Below are positions 1 to 7,206 of a DNA stretch of 9,688 nt, piece by piece (the stretch's first letter is position 1; every line of letters starts with the position of its first letter). This DNA comes from an uncultured Chloroflexota bacterium. Its GTDB lineage: Bacteria > Chloroflexota > Anaerolineae > Aggregatilineales > Phototrophicaceae. The DNA lies in the NCBI GenBank assembly GCA_937870805.1, contig CALMZT010000778.1, positions 1 through 9,688 on the forward strand. Direction: 5' to 3'. The notes under the pieces were generated by a model. The model saw only the letters and a list, made by a program, of their open reading frames with translations. It did not search any database and was not told where the DNA came from. The translations under genes were made by a program, and so were the position numbers.

Positions 1-2451
1 GTTTCTGAAGAACCTCCATGCCGCCTCAGCTACATTGAAGTGACACCGGAAAACCCCGTTGGGACGATGGTCTTCGTACACGGCTTCGGCGGTTATGCGA
101 TGCAGTGGCGTTTCCAAATGCACGCCTTTGATGATAACTACCGTGTGATCGCCTTCGATTTGCGAGGACACGGACGCTCTGATGCGCCGCGCACACGCTA
201 CACGATGGATGAGTTGCAAGCAGACCTGAGCACCTTATTGGACAAATTAGAGGTCAGGCGCCCATTTATCCTGATGGGGCATTCGTTCGGCGGTGCGATT
301 GTCACCGAATATGCGGTGCGCCATCCACAGGATGTGGAGCGATTGGTACTCGTTGCTACGAGTGGGGAGTACCGTCTGCTGCCCTTAATCGAGACCGCTC
401 TCAAACTGCCATTAGCAGTTGCGCGTCCGATACGTCGCCTCGTGCGCAATCAACTCGCTGCCGAAGTGCATGTGCTCAAAAATCTGTATAACAACAACAT
501 GAGCCATTGGAACGGCTGGGAACTGTTCCCCAAGCTGCAAATGCCTGTCATGGTCATTCGTGGAGACCGCGATACTGTTTTCCCCTCAGCGGCATTTGAA
601 GAAGTTGCACGCAAAATCCCTAACGCTGAAGATGTCAACATTGGCGTCTCGCGGCATCTGGTTCCCATTGAACGCGCAGATGCCGTGAACCGTGCGATTG
701 AGCGTTTCGTCGGTCAGGATCTTGACGATCATGAACCAATGTGGCGTGAACGGCGGCGCGAATCACAACTTTTTGAGCAGCGTCCCTGGCTGCGCCATTA
801 CGAGGAAGGCGTGCCGCTGACGTTAGCCTTCCCTAATCGCCCGCTGCACCGCCTCTTGCGCAGCGCCGCGCGGCGTTATGGCAATCGTCCAGCAGTGGTA
901 TTTGTCAATCGTACACTGTCGTATCGCCAACTGGACAGCGAAGTCAACCGTCTATCGAATGCGCTGCGTTCACTGGGTGTCGAAAAAGGCACACGTGTTA
1001 TTTTGCTGCTGCCTAATTCGCCACAGTTTGTCATCGCTTACTATGCGATTCTGCGCGCGGGCGGCATTGTCGTTTCGACCAGTCCGGTCAATGAGCGTGA
1101 GGAAGTTCAGCGGCAGGTGATCGATTCGGGCGCGGAAGTGTTGATTACACTGACGCTGTTCCATCAGGCTGCGCGCGAAATTAAGGCGCGTACAGCGCTG
1201 CGCGCGGTGGTGTATACCAATATCAAGGATTACATGGGCGCTGCACAGCAAGTAGTCTTTTCACTCACCCGTGAGGAAAAAGAAGGGCATCGACTACCTG
1301 AAGGCTTGCTCAAGCAGGAATATCTGTGGACAAGTTTGTGCCGCGCGCATCCCACCTCGCCGCCGCAGGTCGATGTTAGCCCGCATGAACTCGCCATGAT
1401 CCAGTACACAGGTGGCACGACGGACAAGCCCAAAGGTGTCATGCTCAGTCACCGTGCGCTGCTGGCGAATGCGCTGCAAACACGCCATTGGATCACAAAT
1501 TTGCAAGAAGGACGCGAAGTCGTCCTCAGCGTGCTGCCGTTCTCGCACTCTTACGGCATGACAGCAGCGATGAATGTGCCGATTGTGCTCGGCGGGAAGA
1601 TTGTCATTTTGCCGACGTTCATCACTGAAGATGTATTGAAGGCGATTCAGCGCTACAAGCCGTCGCTGTTCCCCGGCGTGCCGACGATGTATATGGCGAT
1701 CAACCAGCACAAAGATGTGCGCAAATATGGCATCGAGAGCGTCAAGGCGTGTATTTCTGGCGCAGCGCCTCTCCCCGTAGAGGTGCAGGAAGCTTTTGAG
1801 AAATTGACGAAAGGGCGCGTGGTTGAAGGTTATGGGCTAACGGAGGCGGGACCTGTAACCCATTCCAATCCATTGAACGGCAAGCGCAAGGTGGGCAGCA
1901 TTGGTATTCCTTTGCCCGGTACCGAAGCGCGCATCGCTGACTTAACAACGGGTCAACCAGTGGAAGTAGGTCAACTTGGCGAACTGGCGGTGCGTGGACC
2001 GCAGGTGATGGATGGCTATTGGGGCTTGCCAGAACGGAGCAAAGAAGTGCTGACTGACGATGGTTGGCTGCTCACAGGCGACATTGCGCGTATGGACAAC
2101 GATGGCTATTTCCAGATCATCAGCCGCAAGAAAGAAATGATTTTAGCGGGCAAATATCAGGTGTATCCGCGTGATGTGGAAGAGGTGCTGTACGAGCATC
2201 CCGGCGTGAAAGAAGTCGCTGTCGTGGGATTAACACAGGTGGGCAACGACTCACAGAAAGTGAAAGCCTACGTTGTTCCACGTCCCGGTACAACCTTGAC
2301 ACCTGATGAACTTATCGCGCTGTGTAAAAAACGGCTGAAAGAATATGCTGTACCCTGGGAAATTGAGTTCCGAGAAGAACTCCCCAAGAGTTTTGTCGGC
2401 AAAGTGCTGCGGCGGCTGCTGGTTGAGGAAGACGAAACCCATTCACCCTAA
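1..2451 (+). CDS. alpha/beta hydrolase - acyl-CoA synthetase (AMP-forming) fusion, 5'-truncated by window edge
   Basis: A single open frame encodes two enzymes. Numbering is from the in-frame GTG at 40. Residues about 1-225 are an alpha/beta hydrolase: oxyanion-side HGFGG (14-18), nucleophile elbow GHSFGG (Ser82), acid in GDRD (Asp176/178) and His206 in SRHL, with only a short cap. Residues about 265-803 are an ANL-family ligase: A3 loop YTGGTTDKPKG (456-466), A5 EGYGLTEAG (596-604), A7 TGD (Asp681), hinge SRKK (695-698), A8 around 702-715 and the A10 catalytic Lys788 in PKSFVGKVLRR. Expected role: making acyl-CoA from a carboxylic acid, ATP and CoA, with the hydrolase supplying or editing the acid (inference). 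The frame stays open to base 1 and reads CRLSYIE before the GTG, as hydrolases do before their first motif, so the true start is probably upstream and 40 is internal. Unusual: Asp462 and Lys705 occupy conserved glycine positions. The Ser nucleophile argues against an OleBC olefin-pathway fusion. Confidence 0.9.
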   Translation, partial: VSEEPPCRLSYIEVTPENPVGTMVFVHGFGGYAMQWRFQMHAFDDNYRVIAFDLRGHGRSDAPRTRYTMDELQADLSTLLDKLEVRRPFILMGHSFGGAIVTEYAVRHPQDVERLVLVATSGEYRLLPLIETALKLPLAVARPIRRLVRNQLAAEVHVLKNLYNNNMSHWNGWELFPKLQMPVMVIRGDRDTVFPSAAFEEVARKIPNAEDVNIGVSRHLVPIERADAVNRAIERFVGQDLDDHEPMWRERRRESQLFEQRPWLRHYEEGVPLTLAFPNRPLHRLLRSAARRYGNRPAVVFVNRTLSYRQLDSEVNRLSNALRSLGVEKGTRVILLLPNSPQFVIAYYAILRAGGIVVSTSPVNEREEVQRQVIDSGAEVLITLTLFHQAAREIKARTALRAVVYTNIKDYMGAAQQVVFSLTREEKEGHRLPEGLLKQEYLWTSLCRAHPTSPPQVDVSPHELAMIQYTGGTTDKPKGVMLSHRALLANALQTRHWITNLQEGREVVLSVLPFSHSYGMTAAMNVPIVLGGKIVILPTFITEDVLKAIQRYKPSLFPGVPTMYMAINQHKDVRKYGIESVKACISGAAPLPVEVQEAFEKLTKGRVVEGYGLTEAGPVTHSNPLNGKRKVGSIGIPLPGTEARIADLTTGQPVEVGQLGELAVRGPQVMDGYWGLPERSKEVLTDDGWLLTGDIARMDNDGYFQIISRKKEMILAGKYQVYPRDVEEVLYEHPGVKEVAVVGLTQVGNDSQKVKAYVVPRPGTTLTPDELIALCKKRLKEYAVPWEIEFREELPKSFVGKVLRRLLVEEDETHSP

Positions 2452-2456
2452 ACGCA

Positions 2457-2480
2457 AACAAGGGACTGATCGCCCCTGTT
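2457..2480. terminator. weak hairpin between convergent genes
   Basis: AACAAGGG and CCCCTGTT pair as an 8-bp stem with one A-C mismatch around an 8-base loop. It lies 5 bp after the stop of the hydrolase-ligase gene and 23 bp after the stop of the convergent secreted-protein gene. On the - strand it is followed by a T-rich stretch (TTTGCGTTT), so it may mainly serve the leftward gene. On the + strand no T-run follows. It is only a plausible terminator. Confidence 0.35.
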
Positions 2481-2503
2481 GACTGTAGATGTTCTAATTT
2501 CGA

Positions 2504-3268
2504 TTACGCTTCTTCAACCGTGATGCTGACATCCAAAGGTTCAGCGTCAAAAGCATAAGAGGCGAAGGCGCGCGTGGCGTAGATCACATAGATTTGTTCG
2601 TCCTGTAGCTCAATATCAAATGACAGATTGTAGATCGGCACGCCTGGGTTGAACTCAACCAGGGAGGCATAACTGCCAAAAGCCTCAGTATCGGGCGTGA
2701 CCAGGTGCAAGGCGGCAAACGCTTCCCCTTCTCCCATTTCCATATTCACGCTGACCGTTACCTCATTTTCAGGGTACAGGACGACGAGTTGCGGCAGGGT
2801 TGTTTCATCTATATCGTTGCTGGGAAAAATCTGCGTGTCGATAGTCGTGCCGAATTCTGTCGGCTCGACAAGGCTTAGCCGTAGTAGGTAGTTGCCTTCA
2901 CTCTCGCCATCTCTCCCGTTATACCGTGTCGCTGTGATGGTGTATTCCCCATCGCTGCGCAGGGAAGTGATAATCACCGCTGACGGATACAGGAAATCAT
3001 CGTTCTCAAAAAGCACATCCCCGACAGCACTCTTCAATTGCAATTTAGGATCTATCAAGGAGGATGCGCGAAGCATTTCGATCATCACGATATCATCTTC
3101 ATTACCGCTAAAGATATAGTTGACTTCGAACTCATCATCAGTAATGTCGCCATTTACAGCATCACCGTAAGTGATTTCGATTGGCGCGTCTTGAGCAACA
3201 ACCGTCGCAGGGTGACTGGTCGTTAGCAAGCACAGCGCCAGCAAAGCAGCACCTAATATCCTACCCAT
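2504..3268 (-). CDS. secreted protein with PPC-like beta domain
   Basis: No enzyme function is recognised. From the ATG at 3268 the protein is 254 aa. It begins with one Arg and a hydrophobic stretch (ILGAALLALCLL) and has a likely signal peptidase I site after VVA (about residue 25). The Cys in LLALC is preceded by Leu, so it is not a good lipobox. Mature residues about 30-130 resemble the bacterial pre-peptidase C-terminal (PPC) fold: GDITDDEF, then a YIFSG strand, an NDD motif, SDGEYTI and GNYLLRLSL. The remaining 120 residues are a second acidic, beta-rich region with no clear assignment. Such domains usually sit on exported or surface proteins. Start choice: ATG 3268 has GGAG (3278-3281) 9 nt upstream. 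The longer in-frame starts, ATG 3283 and GTG 3295 (MKKNMEH), lack a good Shine-Dalgarno but would add positive charge to the signal peptide. I saw no convincing promoter in the 76-bp gap behind korB. Confidence 0.75.
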   Translation of the reverse strand: MGRILGAALLALCLLTTSHPATVVAQDAPIEITYGDAVNGDITDDEFEVNYIFSGNEDDIVMIEMLRASSLIDPKLQLKSAVGDVLFENDDFLYPSAVIITSLRSDGEYTITATRYNGRDGESEGNYLLRLSLVEPTEFGTTIDTQIFPSNDIDETTLPQLVVLYPENEVTVSVNMEMGEGEAFAALHLVTPDTEAFGSYASLVEFNPGVPIYNLSFDIELQDEQIYVIYATRAFASYAFDAEPLDVSITVEEA

Positions 3269-3277
3269 ATTTATGTG

Positions 3278-3281
3278 CTCC
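3278..3281 (-). promoter_or_regulatory. Shine-Dalgarno favouring the ATG at 3268
   Basis: GGAG on the - strand lies 9 nt before the ATG at 3268. It overlaps the first codons of the longer candidate frame starting at 3283, so it favours the shorter start of the secreted PPC-like protein. Confidence 0.45.
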
Positions 3282-3328
3282 ATGTTCTTTTTCACGCTGT
3301 ACCATCAGTTAAGAGGAACTGTTTTAAA

Positions 3329-3360
3329 ACTATAGGCTGAGATTTACCCCAGCCTACAGT
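3329..3360 (-). terminator. rho-independent-like terminator of korAB
   Basis: On the - strand TAGGCTG pairs perfectly with CAGCCTA around a 10-base loop. The stem extends by three more pairs beyond one mismatch. It is followed by TTTTAAAAC. It starts 11 bp after the korB stop and lies upstream of the next leftward gene, so it probably ends the kor transcript and separates it from the secreted-protein gene. Confidence 0.65.
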
Positions 3361-3371
3361 GTATTTTGTCA

Positions 3372-4427
3372 TCACATGAACGACTGCATCAGCTTGTCAA
3401 GCGCATCTTTTGTGGGGCGAAGCTGCGCTTCAGGCAGCGCCGTCAGAGGAATTTCCGGCGCGTTGAGGGTCTCGCTGAGGATCGGGCGTGGTTCTTCATA
3501 ATACAGCAGCCCGGTGATAAATGTCTGCTCACGCTGCGCTTCATCAAGCAAACCGACGGCGCGGGCGCGGTTGCGCGGGTCATGATCGCGTCCCAGTTTC
3601 TTCAGGCGCACGTATGAACCATCATGCATCTTCACTTCGATGAGTTCACCTTCTGCGTAATCGACAGTGATTTCTTCGCGCGCGGGCACGTAGCCCCCTT
3701 GAATGAAGTCAATCTCATGCAGCGGCACTTCATTCTTCTTGCCGTAGTCGTAGCTCTTGTTCGACTGTGGGTCGTTGTTGAAGGTCACGCATGGGCTGAT
3801 AATGTCCAGCACCGCCGTACCGCGATGTGCCACCGCCGCTTTTAGCAGTGCCTGCACCTGCTTGGCGTCACCGGAGAAGCTGCGCGCGACAAAGGTGCAG
3901 CCGCCGATAATTGCTTCCAGGCACAGATCAAGCGATGGCAGCGCGTTTTCGCCATAATACTTCAGCTTCTGCCCTTCGTCTGATGTTGCCGAGAACTGCC
4001 CTTTAGTCAGTCCATAAACGCCATTGTTCTCGATGATATAGATCATTGGCACATTGCGACGAATCATGTGCTTGTACTGCCCGAAGCCGATGCTGCCTGT
4101 ATCGCCATCACCGCTAACGCCGATTGCCAGCAGGCTGTTGTTCGCCAGCGTCGCGCCTGTCGCAATGGAAGGCATACGCCCGTGCAGCGAGTTAAAGCCA
4201 TGCGATGTGCCCAGGAAGTAAGCAGGCGTCTTGCTGGAGCAGCCAATACCGCTGAACTTGACAACATTGTGCGGCTGCAAGCCCATGTCGAACGCCATGC
4301 TGATGATCTGGTTCGAGATCGAATCGTGACCACAGCCGGGGCAAAGTGTGCTGGGTACACCCTTGTATTCGGTACGTTCAAGCCCGGCAGCGTTGACTTT
4401 GCCAACCGGTTTTGGTGTCGTTGTCAT
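3372..4427 (-). CDS. korB: 2-oxoacid:ferredoxin oxidoreductase, beta subunit
   Basis: This is the thiamine diphosphate- and [4Fe-4S]-binding subunit, 351 aa. It catalyses CoA-dependent oxidative decarboxylation of a 2-oxoacid (2-oxoglutarate, pyruvate or similar) with ferredoxin as acceptor, reversibly in some organisms. Visible features: CPGCGHD (Cys29, Cys32), SGIGCSS (Cys63) and SPCVTF (Cys213), the four-cysteine spacing of two-subunit oxidoreductases; and the diphosphate/Mg motif GDGDTGSIG (106-114) running to ENNGVYGLTKGQ (133-144). The last 100 residues form the family's variable C-terminal part. The ATG lies 2 bp after the korA stop and has GGGAGGG (4437-4443) 9 nt upstream, inside the end of korA, so the two are almost certainly co-transcribed. 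No separate ferredoxin-like delta subunit is encoded here, so electrons should pass to a soluble ferredoxin. Substrate cannot be fixed from sequence alone; the kor symbol follows common annotation of this subfamily. Confidence 0.95.
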   Translation of the reverse strand: MTTTPKPVGKVNAAGLERTEYKGVPSTLCPGCGHDSISNQIISMAFDMGLQPHNVVKFSGIGCSSKTPAYFLGTSHGFNSLHGRMPSIATGATLANNSLLAIGVSGDGDTGSIGFGQYKHMIRRNVPMIYIIENNGVYGLTKGQFSATSDEGQKLKYYGENALPSLDLCLEAIIGGCTFVARSFSGDAKQVQALLKAAVAHRGTAVLDIISPCVTFNNDPQSNKSYDYGKKNEVPLHEIDFIQGGYVPAREEITVDYAEGELIEVKMHDGSYVRLKKLGRDHDPRNRARAVGLLDEAQREQTFITGLLYYEEPRPILSETLNAPEIPLTALPEAQLRPTKDALDKLMQSFM

Positions 4428-4429
4428 GA

Positions 4430-6268
4430 TTAATTACCCTCCCAAATTTTGCTAACAATCCAATCGGGTGTCATTGGTAAGCTGTCGCCCAACGCCAGCG
4501 ATTCAACGTGGCGGGTGTCGTTCATTTCCATGCGGATAATCTGGCTCATCTGCCCATCGAAGTTGTTCTCGATGATGTACACCTTTTCGTGCTGGTTGAT
4601 GAACTCGTGCACAGAAGACGCCAGCGGCAGCGAACGGATACGCAGATAGTTGGTCTGTGTGCCCTTCGCGGAAAGCCAATTGCGCGCCTCGTGAATGGCA
4701 GGCTCATTCGTGCCGAACGAGACGATGCCGACCTTCTTGTCTGCGTTGTAGTCGATGAAAGGCTGCGGCAGTTTTTCGCGCGCAACGTCCATCTTCAGGC
4801 GCAGGCGGTGCATATTCGCGACCCAATCGCTGCTCTTTTCGCTGTAGGTCGCGCGTTCCGTATGTCCCGTGCCGCGTGTGAAGTATGAGGCGCGAGGATG
4901 ATCGGTGCCGGGAATGGTGCGGTACGGGATACCATCGCCGTCATAATCTTTGTAGCGATACCACTCACCATACTTGGCAAAGAATTCTTCAAGCTGAATC
5001 TTGTCCAGCGTCTTCCCGCGCTTGATCGATTCAGTGGGATAAGTGAATGGCTCACCCATCCAATTATTCATGCCCAAATCCAGATCGCTGAGGACAAACA
5101 CAGGCGCTTGATACTCTTCAGCAATATCGAACGAACGCCAGCCAAACTCAAAGCATTCTTCAACGGTGGCAGGCAGCAGGCAGATTTGTTTCGTGTCGCC
5201 GTGACCGAGGAAATGCGCGAACAGCACATCACCCTGACTGGTGCGTGTCGGCAAACCTGTACTCGGTCCAAGACGGGTAATGTCCCAAATGACGCAGGGG
5301 ATTTCCGCAAAGTATGCCAGTCCTGCAAATTCCGCCATCAGGCTGATGCCGGGACCGCTGGTGGAAGTCATCGCACGCGCGCCAGCCCAGCCCGCGCCAA
5401 CGATCATACCAATGGCAGCAAGTTCATCTTCCGCCTGCACAACGGCAACTGTATCTTTCCCTGTTTCGGCATCGCGGCGCAGATGTTTGTAATCCAGCAC
5501 GCCGTCAATCAAGCTGGTCGATGGCGTAATCGGATACCATGCTGCCACGGTCATGCCGCCAAACAATGAACCGAGCGCGCCCGCTTCATTGCCGCTAATC
5601 ATGATTTTGCCCTGCGTCTCATTCATCTTTTCAAAGCGATAAACGTCGCGCTTTGGCAGATTTTCAGCCGTCCAATTGTAAGCGATTTCGACGACGTTGT
5701 AGTTCAGCCTGGCGGCTTTTTCCTTGCGGTTGAAATTATCGAGAAGCGCTTCGTAGATGATTTCCAGCGGGATACCGAACAACTGCGCCACTGCGCCGAC
5801 GTAGACCATATTACCGATACGATCTTTCAAATCAGCGGGGATTTCGGTCTTCGCCATCAGTTCTTTCACAGGCAGTTCGTAGTAGATAATATCCGAGCGA
5901 CTCTGCCCCCATTTCCAATCCGCAGGGATGAGGCACACACCATCGGGAGGCAGATTGGCAATATCCTCTGCCGCAGTATCCTGATTAAAAACGATAGCAA
6001 TTTCATTGTGTGGGCGGCGCGCGGTATAGCCATCTTTGCTCACACGGATGCTGTACCACGTCGGCAAGCCTTTGATGTTCGACGGAAACAGGTTCTTGCC
6101 GTTGACAGGAATGCCCATACGAAACAGCGACTTGACGATTACACTATTCGACGTTTGGCTGCCCGACCCGTTCTTGGTCGCTGCCATAATCGTAAAATCG
6201 TTGACAATCGGTTCACCGGAATTGGCTGCGCCAGTTTGTACTTCGTTGGCGATATTTAAAGCGCACAT
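4430..6268 (-). CDS. korA: 2-oxoacid:ferredoxin oxidoreductase, fused gamma-alpha subunit
   Basis: 612 aa, the usual size for a gamma-alpha fusion. Residues about 25-200 are the gamma domain, with NGSGSQTSNSV (33-43) and NIKGLPTWYSIRVS (64-77), a subfamily variant of the CoA-side GxGGxG and KGG segments. Residues about 222-430 are the pyrimidine-binding alpha domain: YPITPSTS (245-252), QAEDELAAIG (278-287, with the glutamates expected to help activate thiamine diphosphate), TSTSGPG (301-307) and GPSTGLPTRTSQGD (334-347). The C-terminal part (about 505-612) is the transketolase-C-like domain ending in ENNFDGQ and the final helix. It partners KorB in a ferredoxin-reducing complex in the cytoplasm. 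Start: ATG 6268 with GAGGAG (6280-6285) 11 nt upstream, a little long. The 73-bp gap before it follows the FCD regulator gene and contains two TGATGAA direct repeats, possible regulator contacts. An antisense 223-codon frame inside (4898-5569) is a shadow. Confidence 0.95.
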   Translation of the reverse strand: MCALNIANEVQTGAANSGEPIVNDFTIMAATKNGSGSQTSNSVIVKSLFRMGIPVNGKNLFPSNIKGLPTWYSIRVSKDGYTARRPHNEIAIVFNQDTAAEDIANLPPDGVCLIPADWKWGQSRSDIIYYELPVKELMAKTEIPADLKDRIGNMVYVGAVAQLFGIPLEIIYEALLDNFNRKEKAARLNYNVVEIAYNWTAENLPKRDVYRFEKMNETQGKIMISGNEAGALGSLFGGMTVAAWYPITPSTSLIDGVLDYKHLRRDAETGKDTVAVVQAEDELAAIGMIVGAGWAGARAMTSTSGPGISLMAEFAGLAYFAEIPCVIWDITRLGPSTGLPTRTSQGDVLFAHFLGHGDTKQICLLPATVEECFEFGWRSFDIAEEYQAPVFVLSDLDLGMNNWMGEPFTYPTESIKRGKTLDKIQLEEFFAKYGEWYRYKDYDGDGIPYRTIPGTDHPRASYFTRGTGHTERATYSEKSSDWVANMHRLRLKMDVAREKLPQPFIDYNADKKVGIVSFGTNEPAIHEARNWLSAKGTQTNYLRIRSLPLASSVHEFINQHEKVYIIENNFDGQMSQIIRMEMNDTRHVESLALGDSLPMTPDWIVSKIWEGN

Positions 6269-6300
6269 TTGCGCGATTACTCCTCTCTGGTTTTGGTGCT

Positions 6301-6323
6301 TGATGAACTGAAGGATGATGAAT
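6301..6323. promoter_or_regulatory. paired TGATGAA half-sites upstream of korA
   Basis: TGATGAAC (6301-6308) and TGATGAAT (6316-6323) are direct repeats 15 bp apart on the + strand, 33-55 bp upstream of the korA ATG. GATGAAT is exactly one arm of the 15-bp palindrome in front of the regulator gene. Candidate binding sites for that regulator; no inverted partner is present, so the match is partial. Confidence 0.35.
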
Positions 6324-6341
6324 GAGTTTGTTTCTAAACGC

Positions 6342-7058
6342 CTATTTTTCCACCTCCGTTACAGGTCTTTTATCCTGCATCTCCTGCACACGCGGTTGAT
6401 GGCGCAGCAGGCGCGTATGCTCGATAAAAGCCTCGCGTGCCGCGTCAAAATTGCCTGCGCAAATCTCATTGAGAATGCGTTCGTGATAATCCCACACTTC
6501 TTGCAGATAATTGTAAGCCGCGTATTGGTTGAGTTCAGCAGCGTTGTAAGCGTCCCAATACGCTTCGAGTAAGCCAAGAACAAAAGGATTTTCCAGCCGC
6601 TTAAAAACGGTCAGATGAAAGGCGCGGTGTTCCTCGTTGGGGATACGTATCCAGCGGTCATTCAGCTTGGCGCGCGCAGCGTCGATACACGCGCGCATGA
6701 AGGTTTTGTCTTCATCTTGCAGCAGCGCACAGGCTTCATGCCAGAATGCAACTTCAATGTGATTGCGCAGTTGACTGAACAGCTCAAAGTTGCTGAGGTC
6801 TGTCGCCAGCGCGAACAGCAAACTAAGCCGCACCGCCGGAGCAAAGTCATATTCTTTGAGCCGTGTGCCTGTCTTAGAGCGTACTTCCACCAAGCCCAGC
6901 GCACGCGCGACTTCCAATTGTTCGCGCACTTTGCTGATGCTGATACCCAGATGATTCGCTGCCTGCAATTCGTTAATACTTGGCAGGCGATCTCCAGGTT
7001 GAAAGCGCTGTTGAATAATGTAATTAAGAAGTTCCGAGCCGAGGTCAATTTCAGACAT
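6342..7058 (-). CDS. GntR-family transcriptional regulator, FCD/FadR type
   Basis: 238 aa. Residues about 5-68 are a GntR winged helix-turn-helix: PGDRLPSINELQAANHLGIS, then the recognition segment SKVREQLEVARALGLVEVR and the wing SKTGTRL. Residues about 75-222 are an all-helical FCD ligand/metal domain. The histidine pattern of FCD metal sites is seen as His148 (EEHRAFH), His192 (WDYHERI) and His214 (FIEHTRLL). The position four residues before the first His, usually Asp, is His144. Such proteins bind palindromic operators as dimers and respond to small carboxylic acids. It lies 73 bp upstream of korAB on the same strand, so control of kor by a 2-oxoacid or related acid is likely but inferred. 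A strong candidate promoter and a perfect palindrome precede it. The ATG at 7058 has no clear Shine-Dalgarno. Confidence 0.9.
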   Translation of the reverse strand: MSEIDLGSELLNYIIQQRFQPGDRLPSINELQAANHLGISISKVREQLEVARALGLVEVRSKTGTRLKEYDFAPAVRLSLLFALATDLSNFELFSQLRNHIEVAFWHEACALLQDEDKTFMRACIDAARAKLNDRWIRIPNEEHRAFHLTVFKRLENPFVLGLLEAYWDAYNAAELNQYAAYNYLQEVWDYHERILNEICAGNFDAAREAFIEHTRLLRHQPRVQEMQDKRPVTEVEK

Positions 7059-7065
7059 TAATCAT

Positions 7066-7080
7066 ATTCATCTGATGAAT
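7066..7080. promoter_or_regulatory. perfect 15-bp palindrome, candidate operator of the FCD regulator
   Basis: ATTCATC-T-GATGAAT is a perfect 7-1-7 inverted repeat ending 7 bp before the regulator's ATG. It lies just downstream of that gene's predicted transcription start. GntR/FCD proteins bind short palindromes with 0-1 central bases and often repress their own genes, so this fits an autoregulatory site. Confidence 0.55.
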
Positions 7081-7092
7081 AGTATGAATGTG

Positions 7093-7121
7093 ATTCTAAC
7101 ACGAGTTTTTCGTTCTGTCCA
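7093..7121 (-). promoter_or_regulatory. sigma-70-type promoter of the FCD regulator
   Basis: On the - strand TGGACA (7116-7121, five of six matches to TTGACA) is followed by a 17-bp spacer and TAGAAT (7093-7098, five of six matches to TATAAT). A TG one base upstream of the -10 makes it extended. The predicted start is near 7086, giving a leader of about 28 nt that contains the 7066-7080 palindrome. Confidence 0.6.
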
Positions 7122-7126
7122 TTGAG

Positions 7127-7143
7127 GTTGATACAACATCAAC
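7127..7143. promoter_or_regulatory. GTTGAT-N5-ATCAAC inverted repeat
   Basis: A perfect 6-5-6 inverted repeat lies 5 bp upstream of the -35 box of the FCD regulator's promoter. It could be an activator or second repressor site, and differs in sequence from the 15-bp palindrome. Could also be chance. Confidence 0.3.
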
Positions 7144-7171
7144 AAAAATCTTTGTGAGAATATACAAGAAA

Positions 7172-7202
7172 TGCACAAAGAGGCATGATGCCCCTTTGTA
7201 CA
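7172..7202 (-). terminator. hairpin terminator after the deoxynucleoside kinase gene
   Basis: ACAAAG-A-GGCA pairs with TGCC-C-CTTTGT around a 3-base loop, ten pairs with one internal mismatch, and the stem extends by two more pairs. On the - strand it is followed by GCATTTCTTGTAT, moderately T-rich. It lies about 31 bp beyond the kinase stop and before the regulator's promoter, so it should insulate the two transcripts. Confidence 0.5.
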
Positions 7203-7206
7203 TATC

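Noticed and set aside
1294..1710. 138-codon open frame on the - strand
   Set aside because: Antisense to the ligase domain of the fusion protein. It is Arg/His/Gln-rich, as reverse-strand shadows are.
1..2451. OleBC fusion of the long-chain olefin pathway
   Set aside because: The domain order fits, but the hydrolase has a Ser nucleophile (GHSFGG) rather than Asp, the ligase looks like FadD-type acyl-CoA synthetases, and no OleA/OleD is visible nearby.
3327..3332. TATAGT as a -10 box for the secreted PPC-like gene
   Set aside because: It matches five of six bases but lies inside the korB terminator stem and lacks a -35 at suitable spacing, so I did not call a promoter.
4898..5569. 223-codon open frame on the + strand
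   Set aside because: It is wholly antisense to korA, whose motifs and full length are clear. The translated product is low-complexity in type, rich in Arg/His/Ala, with no recognisable domain and no ribosome site.
6615..7061. 148-codon open frame on the + strand
   Set aside because: Antisense to the FCD regulator over its winged-helix region; it has no family resemblance and is a typical shadow of a well-supported gene.
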